Source: a virus | Strand: one strand, 5' to 3' | IMG/VR virus record: IMGVR_UViG_3300008267_000208 | Location: 1-53,787 of that record | Length of the DNA stretch: 53,787 bases | Part shown: positions 1-6,238 of the stretch, piece by piece | How the letters are laid out: the number at the start of each line of letters is the position of its first letter | Numbering within the stretch: position 1 is the stretch's first letter | Notes under the pieces: generated by a model | What the model saw: the letters and a program-made list of their open reading frames with translations, nothing else | Databases searched by the model: none | Told to the model about the DNA's origin: nothing | Program-made: the position numbers and the translations under genes

Positions 1-302
1 CGTGTTGGTGGAAGATTTATATTTTCACAATAATTCTTATACGCATCTCCTGTCCAGATATTGCAATCGTTTTTTAAGAGATATTCTATTGATGTCTCAC
101 CACGTAAGAACCATAATAACTCTGTTACAATTGATTTCCAACTCATCTTCTTGGTTGTAAGAAGTGGAAATCCTTCACTCATTTTATGACGGATTTGTCT
201 ACCAAATACACTTAGTGTTCCACCGTTTCTAGTTTCTTTTTTTACACCATTTTCTAAAATATCTTTTAGTAAATTTTGGTAATCTAAATCTAATTTATTC
301 AT
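1..302 (-). CDS. td: Thymidylate synthase family protein, N-terminal part (runs off window)
   Basis: About 100 codons read from an ATG at 302 to the window edge. The product shows the thymidylate synthase N-terminal signature: a [11 protein letters not shown]-type loop carrying the phosphate-binding arginine, then [19 protein letters not shown] and NIWTGD. The enzyme would methylate dUMP to dTMP using methylene-tetrahydrofolate, feeding phage DNA synthesis with the nrdA/nrdB pair in this window. The start overlaps the stop of the upstream endonuclease gene as ATGA, so translation is probably coupled. The catalytic cysteine lies outside the window. dUMP or dCMP hydroxymethylases belong to the same superfamily, so that alternative cannot be excluded from this fragment alone. 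Confidence 0.9.
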   Translation of the reverse strand, partial: MNKLDLDYQNLLKDILENGVKKETRNGGTLSVFGRQIRHKMSEGFPLLTTKKMSWKSIVTELLWFLRGETSIEYLLKNDCNIWTGDAYKNYCENINLPPT

Positions 303-961
303 AACCAATAACGGTTTTTATAAGGTTTATTTTCTTTTTGTTTTTTTAAAAATGTAGTATAATCAAAACCTAAATTATTTTCTTTGTAATAAGATATTAA
401 TTCATTTACTGAATTCCAAGTTTGGATGAAATTTTGTTCTAAATCATATTCTTTTATTTGTTTTTTAGGTTTGTTATTATTACCTAATAAAGCTTTACTC
501 ATTTTTTGTTTAGTTTCTTCTGTTCTTTTTTTTCCTAAATTAGCTTTTTTTAGTTTTTCTGTTCTTTCAGGATTTTTATAGCACTCATGTCCTTTTCTTA
601 AATTATCTAATGCTTCTCCTTCTCTTTTTTTCCCTTTATTTTTATTAGATATTATTATTCTTGTTTCTTCAGAATGAGTAATAGGACCAAATGGTTTTGT
701 TGTTTTATTGTAATATAATGGATTATTAACTACATCAAAATATTTTAACCAGTATTCTTCTCTTTCATCTAATTGATTAATATCCCCAACATATTCTAAA
801 ATTTCAGTTATAATATCCTGGTTCCAATCTATGTTGTATTTTTTAATATCTTTTTTCCAATCTACTCCACTTCCATAATAGTTAGGATCATTTCCATTGT
901 GTTGACCTATATATGATTTTTCGGTCAGAAGTAATGTTTTTTTATAAATGTATGCTTTCAT
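299..961 (-). CDS. GIY-YIG homing endonuclease with NUMOD-type DNA-binding repeats
   Basis: A 220-aa protein. The N-terminus is a degenerate GIY-YIG nuclease module: an initial YIYKKT strand followed by SYIGQHNG, with an E in the [10 protein letters not shown] helix as the likely metal ligand. Residues about 95-160 hold repeated SEETR..IS..NKGKK and [12 protein letters not shown] elements typical of NUMOD3 DNA-binding modules. The C-terminal third contains [14 protein letters not shown], a NUMOD1-like segment. The gene is free-standing, with no intron seen, and is placed directly in front of thymidylate synthase, sharing an ATGA overlap. T4 also carries a GIY-YIG endonuclease at td, there inside an intron. 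A late-promoter-like motif lies just upstream (975-984). Confidence 0.88.
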   Translation of the reverse strand: MKAYIYKKTLLLTEKSYIGQHNGNDPNYYGSGVDWKKDIKKYNIDWNQDIITEILEYVGDINQLDEREEYWLKYFDVVNNPLYYNKTTKPFGPITHSEETRIIISNKNKGKKREGEALDNLRKGHECYKNPERTEKLKKANLGKKRTEETKQKMSKALLGNNNKPKKQIKEYDLEQNFIQTWNSVNELISYYKENNLGFDYTTFLKKQKENKPYKNRYWL

Positions 962-974
962 AATATTGTTTTTA

Positions 975-984
975 TTATAAATAT
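975..984 (-). promoter_or_regulatory. Late-promoter-like motif upstream of the GIY-YIG gene
   Basis: The coding strand reads ATATTTATAA, the same decamer found upstream of most structural genes here, about a dozen bases before the ATG at 961. Function is inferred from recurrence only. Confidence 0.5.
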
Positions 985-1060
985 TATGAAATACAGGAAC
1001 ATTATCTATTTTCGGAAAAATCCATTGTCAAGTATGTCTTGAAGGAGGTTTGTATATGTT

Positions 1061-1186
1061 TTATCTAGATTGTTCATTCACTATAATTTTAACTTTACCT
1101 GATGTAATTAATCCAATTACTTTCTCACATTCTTTCCAGTTTTTACAACCGCTTAAATCAATTTTAATTATATTTCTCTTATTCAT
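1061..1186 (-). CDS. Small hypothetical protein (41 aa)
   Basis: A short ORF starting MNKRNIIKIDLSGCKNW and ending IIVNEQSR. It overlaps the end of the ORF at 1179-1331 by 8 nt through the string ATGAATAA, the same arrangement seen between the ORFs at 1542-1685 and 1328-1549. That shared overlap geometry, in a run of four small genes, is the main reason to accept it. The predicted product is basic, with a central alternating hydrophobic stretch and no recognised domain. No function is assigned. Confidence 0.5.
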   Translation of the reverse strand: MNKRNIIKIDLSGCKNWKECEKVIGLITSGKVKIIVNEQSR

Positions 1187-1331
1187 ACAAATGTGGATTA
1201 TTTTCTAAAATGGTAGCAATTGCTCCAACTATTTCCTCAGGACCAAATGAAGTCTTCCAATCACATTCCTCTGTAACTTGTTCTACCCACTCCATGTAGA
1301 GTTTGTATAGTTCTTCTCTATTGACTTTCAT
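1179..1331 (-). CDS. Small hypothetical protein (50 aa)
   Basis: The ORF begins MKVNREELYKLYMEWVEQV and ends ENNPHLYE. Its ATG overlaps the TGA of the upstream ORF (1328-1549) as ATGA, and its tail overlaps the next start by 8 nt, so it sits in a tightly coupled string. The product is acidic and apparently helical, with the WVEQVTEECDWKTSFGPEEIV section looking like a small folded unit. No family recognised. Likely an accessory early gene, judging from the promoter-like element upstream of the string at 1953-1984. Confidence 0.6.
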   Translation of the reverse strand: MKVNREELYKLYMEWVEQVTEECDWKTSFGPEEIVGAIATILENNPHLYE

Positions 1332-1549
1332 TTATAAAGTTCTTTTAATAGGTCATCATACTTTTTTGATGAATGAGTTATAGATGAAAAAAACTCTCTC
1401 ATAGTACCTGCTAACTTCAGTTGCTTTTCGTATTGCTCCTGTTGAGCAGCTTTATAACCTAACTCAATAGCATCAATCATAGATGTATTATTTAAAGGTT
1501 TCCCTTCAAAATTCTCTTTATATATTTTTTCTAAAGTATCTTTATTCAT
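1328..1549 (-). CDS. Hypothetical protein (73 aa)
   Basis: The reading frame is open from an ATG at 1558, but the second ATG at 1549 (MNKDTLEKIYKENF) is preferred. It gives an 8-nt ATGAATAA overlap with the upstream ORF 1542-1685, matching the overlap used by the next gene pair. The product is helical and charged, with AIELGYKAAQQEQYEKQLKLAGTM in the middle and KKYDDLLKELYK at the end. No recognised domain. It lies in the coupled small-gene string between a promoter-like element (1953-1984) and the endonuclease/thymidylate synthase pair. Confidence 0.6.
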   Translation of the reverse strand: MNKDTLEKIYKENFEGKPLNNTSMIDAIELGYKAAQQEQYEKQLKLAGTMREFFSSITHSSKKYDDLLKELYK

Positions 1550-1685
1550 TGACTTCAAGTTTTGGTCGGTATGAGTTTACTAATTCCATTATCTCTCTAG
1601 TTAATGATCCTGCGGTTTTAGTTCCATCAAGATTCCATCGGATGATGAGATATTCAATTTCTGAGTATAGTATTTCGCTATTCAT
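1542..1685 (-). CDS. Small hypothetical protein (47 aa)
   Basis: The ORF starts MNSEILYSEIEYLIIRWNL and ends YRPKLEVNE. It begins 2 nt after the TAG of the ORF at 1688-1939 and overlaps the next gene by 8 nt. The product is mostly helical with no cysteine and no membrane segment. No family recognised. Support comes from gene packing and the start/stop overlaps rather than from homology. Confidence 0.55.
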   Translation of the reverse strand: MNSEILYSEIEYLIIRWNLDGTKTAGSLTREIMELVNSYRPKLEVNE

Positions 1686-1687
1686 AT

Positions 1688-1939
1688 CTAGTCTTCTAAA
1701 TTTAAACCATAGCTATTAAGTAGCTCTCTTATTTCTTCTCTAAGTTTATCTGCTACATCTATTTCTGTATCTGTAGCTTGATTTTTAGTTGAATCAAGAA
1801 TACCAACACCATGCTTAACAGTACTACGTAGCATTTGATCTAAATCCCACATAGCCATTTTCCATTTGTAACCATCTAATGCTACTCTTGCGTCTTGTGA
1901 TTCTTCAAGTGAATCGAATTCTAGAATTATCTTTCCCAT
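1688..1939 (-). CDS. Conserved phage hypothetical protein (83 aa)
   Basis: A small protein beginning MGKIILEFDSLEESQDARVA. The central YKWKMAMWDLDQMLRSTVKHG segment resembles a type of small protein common in T4-like and other lytic phages, with an N-terminal beta strand, a hydrophobic WKxAMWDLDQxLR helix and an ILNxxGLNL-like end (here LLNSYGLNLED). No function is known to me for that family. It is the first gene after the bipartite promoter-like element at 1953-1984 and has an AAAAAAGTT string directly before the ATG, so it probably leads an early/middle transcript. Confidence 0.75.
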   Translation of the reverse strand: MGKIILEFDSLEESQDARVALDGYKWKMAMWDLDQMLRSTVKHGVGILDSTKNQATDTEIDVADKLREEIRELLNSYGLNLED

Positions 1940-1952
1940 AACTTTTTTATTT

Positions 1953-1984
1953 TAAATATACGAATAAAAATCTTGTAGTCCTAG
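1953..1984 (-). promoter_or_regulatory. Bipartite promoter-like element, copy 1
   Basis: On the coding strand: CTAGGACTACA (1984-1974), 13 nt, then TATATTTA (1960-1953), with the ATG 13 nt further on. The upstream box overlaps the TAG stop of the preceding gene. It matches four other copies in the window with identical spacing. Confidence 0.7.
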
Positions 1985-2337
1985 TTTTTGATAAGAAATT
2001 TGTTTCTTAGTGGATAGTACCATTCATATAGGAAAAAGTTATGCCATTTAAAATGGCGATCTACATCATCAATAAATTGCATCAGGTACTCTGATAATTC
2101 ATGTAGTTCATCCTCAGTTGGTTTCTTGTCTTTGTAGTACTCCTTAACCTTCTGCATGACAGTATTCAGATCTGTAGTCATCAAGTCACCATATGTGATT
2201 GCATAACTTGGAAAGTCACAAATATCAAATACTTGATTGTACTTTAGTTTCTTAGTTGGTAATTTATACTTGGTTTCTTCTGATGAAGCAGACCAATATG
2301 TGTACCAAATGCTGTTAATCCATCTTGAATAGCTCAT
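1981..2337 (-). CDS. Hypothetical protein (118 aa)
   Basis: A tryptophan- and tyrosine-rich protein (MSYSRWINSIWYTYWSASS at the start, FKWHNFFLYEWYYPLRNKF at the end) with a central acidic helical region. No signal peptide is obvious and I do not recognise a family. The opening resembles the aromatic style of another unknown here (8140-8643), though that likeness is weak. Its stop codon lies within the next gene's promoter-like box, and its start overlaps the stop of the ORF at 2334-2528 by 4 nt, which places it at the end of the folE transcript. Confidence 0.65.
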   Translation of the reverse strand: MSYSRWINSIWYTYWSASSEETKYKLPTKKLKYNQVFDICDFPSYAITYGDLMTTDLNTVMQKVKEYYKDKKPTEDELHELSEYLMQFIDDVDRHFKWHNFFLYEWYYPLRNKFLIKN

Positions 2338-2528
2338 TTTTTATGTGGGTCTCTTTGAATGTCAATTCCGAATTGGAAATTTAAAAATTTAAAACTTAAT
2401 ACAAATTGAGGAGTATATACTCCTGTTTCGAAAAAACTATATTTGTTGTAAAGCAAACATATGGTAGGAATTAGGTGTATTTCACCTAATCCCTTAATAC
2501 CAAACCAATTAAAGTCGTACTTGCCCAT
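2334..2528 (-). CDS. Small hypothetical protein (64 aa)
   Basis: A 64-aa protein rich in aromatic residues and beta-branched strands: FNWFGIKGLGEIHLIPTICL, then FVLSFKFLNFQFGIDIQRD. It may be a small beta-sheet or membrane-associated protein, but there is no clear transmembrane helix and no family I recognise. It starts at the last base of folE (TAATG-like overlap) and overlaps the next ORF by 4 nt, so it is co-translated with folE. Confidence 0.6.
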   Translation of the reverse strand: MGKYDFNWFGIKGLGEIHLIPTICLLYNKYSFFETGVYTPQFVLSFKFLNFQFGIDIQRDPHKK

Positions 2529-3163
2529 TATAGATCTTTTCCGTTTTTAGCAATTGCATGTAAAAACTCTTCACGAATTAAATTTCCTGGTTCCATAAAT
2601 ACACCACTAAATTTATTTGTAGTCATAGTGGAGGTAGGATGTTTAATTCCTCGATTTGAACAACACATATGTTTAGAAGCAATACTAACTGCTACTGATT
2701 TGCAATCCAATTTATTAGCTAGGAAACCATGGATTTGTTGTGTTAGTGATTCCTGCATTTGTGGACGACGAGCAAACCAATCTACTACACGGTTCAATTT
2801 ACTTAAACCAACAATTTTTTCTCCAGGTACGTATGCTACTGAGGCATATCCTGTAAATGGAAGATTGTGGTGTGCACACATACTAACAACAGGAATACCT
2901 GTTTGAATTACTACACCTGTATAGTTTTCCTCATTGGGGAATACAGTCATTGATGGTTCTTCTGTAATTGAACCTAGTACTAGATCTTTCAACCATGCTT
3001 TAGCTACACGACGAGGTGTATCAATGGTTTGTGGATCAGCCATATGATCAAATCCCATTGATTTTAGAAATGCACCATAATGTACAGATGCTTCTGTAAT
3101 CATGTTTTCAATTTCCTCTGGTGTGCGAGGAGTATTTTCGTTTGCTTTTTGAATATATTTCAT
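2528..3163 (-). CDS. folE: GTP cyclohydrolase I
   Basis: A 211-aa protein converting GTP to dihydroneopterin triphosphate, the first step towards 7-deazaguanines (and folate). The FolE fold is clear. Zinc ligands lie in SMCAHHNLPF (Cys96 and the following His pair) and HMCCSNRGI (Cys at about 167), and between them run VAYVPGEKIVGLSKLNRVV and the ARRPQMQESLTQQI substrate-binding stretch. Length is normal for the family. It is separated from queC/queD/queE by three ORFs but supplies their pathway. It lies 1 nt after the ORF at 3165-3569, whose bipartite promoter element (3598-3629) probably drives both. Confidence 0.95.
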   Translation of the reverse strand: MKYIQKANENTPRTPEEIENMITEASVHYGAFLKSMGFDHMADPQTIDTPRRVAKAWLKDLVLGSITEEPSMTVFPNEENYTGVVIQTGIPVVSMCAHHNLPFTGYASVAYVPGEKIVGLSKLNRVVDWFARRPQMQESLTQQIHGFLANKLDCKSVAVSIASKHMCCSNRGIKHPTSTMTTNKFSGVFMEPGNLIREEFLHAIAKNGKDL

Positions 3164-3164
3164 T

Positions 3165-3569
3165 TTAATTTAATTGATTTAGAATAGTGGTTAATCCGTT
3201 TAATTCGTTTTTAGTAGTATTTTTATCTACTGATTGACGATATTTTTCTACATATTTGAAAATAATACTGTATAGCATTTTGCAGAAAAATGGATCAAGT
3301 GATGTTTCAATAAAGATTTTGTGATTGGCAATTTTAACTCTATTTTCAGATAAAATCAATGCATAGTTTTTATCTTCTGTTTGAATGTGGACATGATTTG
3401 AAATAGGAGATACTAAAATAGAATTTTTTGAATTCGATGCCATTTTTACTACAACATCTTTGATTAGTTTCTCATTAGAATTCAATTCTCGTTTTCCACC
3501 ATATGAATTTCTCATACGAGTTTTGTAACGTAAATAAGCCCATTTTGCGTGAATTTTTAGCTTTTTCAT
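3165..3569 (-). CDS. Hypothetical protein (134 aa)
   Basis: A basic N-terminus (MKKLKIHAKWAYLRYKTRMRNSYGGKR) precedes a mixed alpha/beta body with repeated strands (SILVSPISNHVHIQTEDKNYALILS). It ends in a helical tail. No known motif is recognised. It is the first gene downstream of promoter-like copy 2 and sits directly before folE with a 1-nt gap, so it probably belongs to the early modification/nucleotide transcript. Its ATG is preceded by AAGGTT, a start context shared with other replication genes here. Confidence 0.65.
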   Translation of the reverse strand: MKKLKIHAKWAYLRYKTRMRNSYGGKRELNSNEKLIKDVVVKMASNSKNSILVSPISNHVHIQTEDKNYALILSENRVKIANHKIFIETSLDPFFCKMLYSIIFKYVEKYRQSVDKNTTKNELNGLTTILNQLN

Positions 3570-3597
3570 AACCTTAGTTGTTTAAATTTATTTAAGT

Positions 3598-3629
3598 TAA
3601 ATATATAAAATAAAATCTTGAAATCCTAA
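3598..3629 (-). promoter_or_regulatory. Bipartite promoter-like element, copy 2
   Basis: On the coding strand: TTAGGATTTCA (3629-3619), 13 nt, then TATATTTA (3605-3598). The ATG of the folE-leading ORF follows 28 nt later. Confidence 0.7.
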
Positions 3630-3637
3630 TTCTTTAT

Positions 3638-4147
3638 TTAATTTGTATTTAATATTACTTCTAATGGATCACAGCATGGTAACTCATTAATAAACAAAGT
3701 ATCTGAAGTTAACATGACGGGGCAGCTATATTGATATTTAGCAACTATAGTAGTAGGAGCAGGATATGTTCCGCTTAAACTAAATCCATTAGCTACAAGT
3801 ACTCCATTTACAAACCATTGAGGAGGTGGTACTGGGGAATTTGGTTTGAATCTCCATGCTTCTGCTGTATTTAGTGTATATAAAGATGTATTTCTACCAG
3901 GTGGAAATGCAGCTAATGTACCTGCATTATTTTGTATACCTAAACATGCTCTACCTCCATTCCAAGTAGCACATGTTTGTTTCTTTAGAATGTGAACTTC
4001 AATTATATTAGTAAACTCATGGATTGATATTTGAAATGTTGATTTTTGAGTATTACATTGAAAGTGAGCTACATCTGAAAAACTAGTCCAATCATTGATC
4101 TTGGAAAAAGTGCAGCAGCTGTTGGAATAGAGGCAGTAAATGCCCAA
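3638..4147 (-). CDS. Gliding-motility/T9SS-type secreted protein fragment, downstream half (frame-broken)
   Basis: From about residue 20, after a spurious N-terminus, the frame reads SFSDVAHFQCNTQ, IHEFTNIIEVHILKK, CATWNGGRACLGIQN and PPGRNTSLYT. This is the pattern of the repeated domain in Bacteroidota surface proteins with gliding-motility-associated C-termini. The matching N-terminal half is the overlapping ORF 4069-4503 in another frame. Relative to the usual domain, about 25-30 residues are missing at the join, so a deletion with frameshift seems to have broken one ancestral gene. The protein ends without a T9SS sorting domain. The ATG assigned here is probably not a real start. Origin from a host genome is inferred. 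Confidence 0.55.
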   Translation of the reverse strand: MGIYCLYSNSCCTFSKINDWTSFSDVAHFQCNTQKSTFQISIHEFTNIIEVHILKKQTCATWNGGRACLGIQNNAGTLAAFPPGRNTSLYTLNTAEAWRFKPNSPVPPPQWFVNGVLVANGFSLSGTYPAPTTIVAKYQYSCPVMLTSDTLFINELPCCDPLEVILNTN

Positions 4148-4503
4148 GGAGAAAAATTATTAGCATAAGCTAAATTGAAAGATATAATTCCATTTGTACT
4201 CAAAACATATTGAATATATGGTTGTCCGTAAAAACAAAACGTAAATGGTAATGTTTGTACTGGAGACCATCTATCATCAATTGGAATTGGTAATAAAGTA
4301 CCTGTTGTATAAGGGAATGGATTGTAGGGAATGGATTGAACCAAATATGTGTTAGTTCCTAGTACTGTTGTATCTAACCTACATGTTAAATTAAGAGAAA
4401 TGTCACCACATATAGTGGTATCATTTCCTCCCAATATGCGAATTGATGGTACTTGTGAAAATAGTAAATTAGATATTAATAATAGTCCTAATAATAGTCT
4501 CAT
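4069..4503 (-). CDS. Gliding-motility/T9SS-type secreted protein fragment, signal peptide half (frame-broken)
   Basis: It starts MRLLLGLLLISNLLFSQ, a signal peptide with the FSQ ending common in Bacteroidota secreted proteins. It continues through a beta-rich region to LPFTFCFYGQPYIQYVLSTNG and NNFSPWAFTASIPTAA, the first half of a domain common in Bacteroidota adhesins. The frame then ends at GLVFQM, whereas the domain's continuation (SFSDVAHFQC) lies in the frame of ORF 3638-4147. As it stands it would be exported as a truncated 144-aa protein. A host-derived surface or receptor-mimicking protein is the best guess for the intact form. Confidence 0.6.
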   Translation of the reverse strand: MRLLLGLLLISNLLFSQVPSIRILGGNDTTICGDISLNLTCRLDTTVLGTNTYLVQSIPYNPFPYTTGTLLPIPIDDRWSPVQTLPFTFCFYGQPYIQYVLSTNGIISFNLAYANNFSPWAFTASIPTAAALFPRSMIGLVFQM

Positions 4504-4516
4504 ATATTTTATATTT

Positions 4517-4636
4517 TAAAATGCAGACTGAAGCAGAGTACGTGTATTTACTTTCCTGCTAGCTTTTCAAAGATACACACTAGAGTCTTCCCAATCCTCC
4601 TCAGAAACCAGTTACGGTTACAGGTACTGCATTTTA
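4517..4636 (-). ncRNA. Candidate structured RNA between queE and the secreted-protein gene
   Basis: This 120-nt non-coding segment is closed by a perfect 10-bp inverted repeat (4517-4526 with 4627-4636). One arm includes the queE stop codon. Inside lies a second stem: 4542-4547 pairs with 4573-4578 and 4551-4554 with 4569-4572, with a 3-nt bulge and a 14-nt loop containing GCTAGC. There is no U-tract after the outer stem, so it is not a simple terminator. It could be a cis-regulatory leader for the downstream secreted protein, a processed small RNA, or a ligand sensor for 7-deazaguanines. None of these is shown. Confidence 0.4.
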
Positions 4637-5470
4637 TACATTTAATGTTTTATCCCAAGCTGAGATATGTAATCTTGTAAGACCCCTAAACACATACTTC
4701 TTAGCCATCTCTAGTACGAATTGAGTACGTTCATGAAAGTCAGTTTGGCTATCTAAACCTGGCATACAAACAACGTTTTTAAGTGGAATATTAAATGGCT
4801 CAATAAAGTCACGGAATATTTCCTTAACATCATCTTCAGTTGAAATAACGAACTTAAATTGATAGTTATTGTGCTCCATAATACGTTTGATGGCTGCAGG
4901 AACAATACGTTGTTTTTCAGTCATTCCTGAGTTGGATAGCTTAGGTGAGCAATTGATTTGATCTAACAGTTCAAATAATTCATCTGTAATTACTATAGTA
5001 CCATTTGTTTCTATCTCATTGTATGGAGTTTTACCATATACTCCTGGTTTCATTGGGTCTATTTGATCCCAATATTTAAAGAAATTAACAATAGCTTCTT
5101 GATGTCCTTTAATTGTAGGTTCACCACCAGTCCAAATGATATGGATAGTACCGTTCCTAATATGTTCATAGATGCCTTGTTCTTTCCATTGATCAATTAG
5201 ATATTGGAATTCTTTTTCTTCACCTCTCCATAACCATTGAGAAGTACTATCACAAGTCCATGTTGCCTTACCTTCTAATTCTAAATCGCCTTTGAATATT
5301 TCGCCATCCTCTAATGATGCTTCTTTTAGAAGTTTATTAGTGAATAAACGAGACATTCCGCATGTTAAGTTACAGTTTCCTAAACGAACGAAGTATGAAG
5401 GAATACCCGAAGATATCCCTTCTCCTTGAACTGAATAGAAATCACTACTAATTAGTAATTTATCTTTCAT
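4634..5470 (-). CDS. queE: 7-carboxy-7-deazaguanine synthase (radical SAM), atypical cluster motif
   Basis: A 278-aa radical SAM enzyme that contracts 6-carboxytetrahydropterin to 7-carboxy-7-deazaguanine. The N-terminus has the QueE opening (DFYSVQGEGISSGIPSYFVRLGNC in two pieces), cysteines at about 33, 37 and 73, and the SAM-binding IWTGGEPT. Cys37 and Cys73 are 35 residues apart instead of the usual 2, with a charged insertion between them, so the cluster motif is CX3CX35C. The end of the motif, TWTCDS, matches the usual WCDS. The gene follows queD and precedes a structured RNA candidate. The family call is secure; the altered motif is the odd point. Confidence 0.9.
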   Translation of the reverse strand: MKDKLLISSDFYSVQGEGISSGIPSYFVRLGNCNLTCGMSRLFTNKLLKEASLEDGEIFKGDLELEGKATWTCDSTSQWLWRGEEKEFQYLIDQWKEQGIYEHIRNGTIHIIWTGGEPTIKGHQEAIVNFFKYWDQIDPMKPGVYGKTPYNEIETNGTIVITDELFELLDQINCSPKLSNSGMTEKQRIVPAAIKRIMEHNNYQFKFVISTEDDVKEIFRDFIEPFNIPLKNVVCMPGLDSQTDFHERTQFVLEMAKKYVFRGLTRLHISAWDKTLNV

Positions 5471-5525
5471 TTTATAATATAATTAAATTGTATATCTCCG
5501 TATGTTGTAGTTGATGTCCACATAA

Positions 5526-5993
5526 TTAATTTCCTTTATAGATTGCTGTATTTTTATTGTGTTCCATAAATTCTACTTGAGTTACTTTTACTCTACCTTC
5601 GGTTTCTTCTTGAATAAAAATATTTAGTTTTTCGTAAATGTATTTAGCAAATTGTTCTGCTCCGGTAGCTGGGATAACACGTAGTTGAATAATACCATCT
5701 TTCCACATTTCATAAAATGTCTCTAAATATGGATCATCTTCTGCTACAATAGTGGTATGGTCAAACATATGATCCATCCATACTTTAGGATTCATACCGT
5801 CAATTCTACCTTTAGCACGTTTCATGCCGCCAAAGTCCCACACCCAATTGCGTTCGTCTAATTCACCTTCGAACCATACTCTAAATGATACTCCATAACC
5901 ATGCAGGAAGCTACAATGTGTTCCTTCTGCTTTCCATTGACGGAATACACAGCTAAAACCATCAAATAGTTTTGTTGATTGAAATTTACCCAT
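5526..5993 (-). CDS. queD: 6-carboxy-5,6,7,8-tetrahydropterin synthase-like protein
   Basis: A 155-aa protein of the 6-pyruvoyl-tetrahydropterin synthase fold. It should turn dihydroneopterin triphosphate into 6-carboxytetrahydropterin for QueE. Diagnostic pieces are THCSFLHGYGVSFRVWFEG (Cys27 as the catalytic cysteine, His31 as a zinc ligand), NWVWDFGGMKR, MFDHTTIV and GAEQFAKYIYEKL. The classic HGH zinc motif reads HGY, and the first zinc histidine near residue 15 is replaced within FSCVFRQW, as in a FRQW-type subfamily, so His26 may be a ligand instead. It overlaps the thioredoxin gene upstream by 8 nt and belongs to the dpdA-queC-queD-queE run. Confidence 0.88.
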   Translation of the reverse strand: MGKFQSTKLFDGFSCVFRQWKAEGTHCSFLHGYGVSFRVWFEGELDERNWVWDFGGMKRAKGRIDGMNPKVWMDHMFDHTTIVAEDDPYLETFYEMWKDGIIQLRVIPATGAEQFAKYIYEKLNIFIQEETEGRVKVTQVEFMEHNKNTAIYKGN

Positions 5994-6237
5994 TGATAAG
6001 ATTATTTAATTGTTGATAACTTAATACTCCTGTATGGCGACGAACTTCATTATCATTTTCTAAGATAATAGTAGTTGGAACACTTCTAATATTATATTTG
6101 TCAACAAAAGATGCATCGTAGTCTGTATCAATTTTTGTTACAGAAATATTCTTTTCTCGTTTTAATTGATCAACCATTGGACTCATAGATTGACATGCTG
6201 TACACCATCCGGCGCTAAAATAGATAATTTGTTTCAT
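5986..6237 (-). CDS. Thioredoxin-like protein, WCTAC active site
   Basis: An 83-aa minimal thioredoxin fold. The active site is AGWCTACQSM (CTAC in place of the usual CGPC), and a cis-proline loop SVPTTIIL follows at about residue 55. The size resembles phage glutaredoxin/thioredoxins that reduce class I ribonucleotide reductase, and this phage encodes nrdA and nrdB. Its place inside the que cluster, 1 nt after queC and overlapping queD by 8 nt, is unusual. It may also serve as reductant there, but that is speculation. No export signal is seen, so it is cytoplasmic. Confidence 0.88.
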   Translation of the reverse strand: MKQIIYFSAGWCTACQSMSPMVDQLKREKNISVTKIDTDYDASFVDKYNIRSVPTTIILENDNEVRRHTGVLSYQQLNNLING

Positions 6238-6238
6238 T

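Noticed and set aside
4517-4636. tRNA or tmRNA in the structured gap
   Set aside because: No cloverleaf arms, T-loop (GTTCRA) or CCA end could be found; only the hairpins described.
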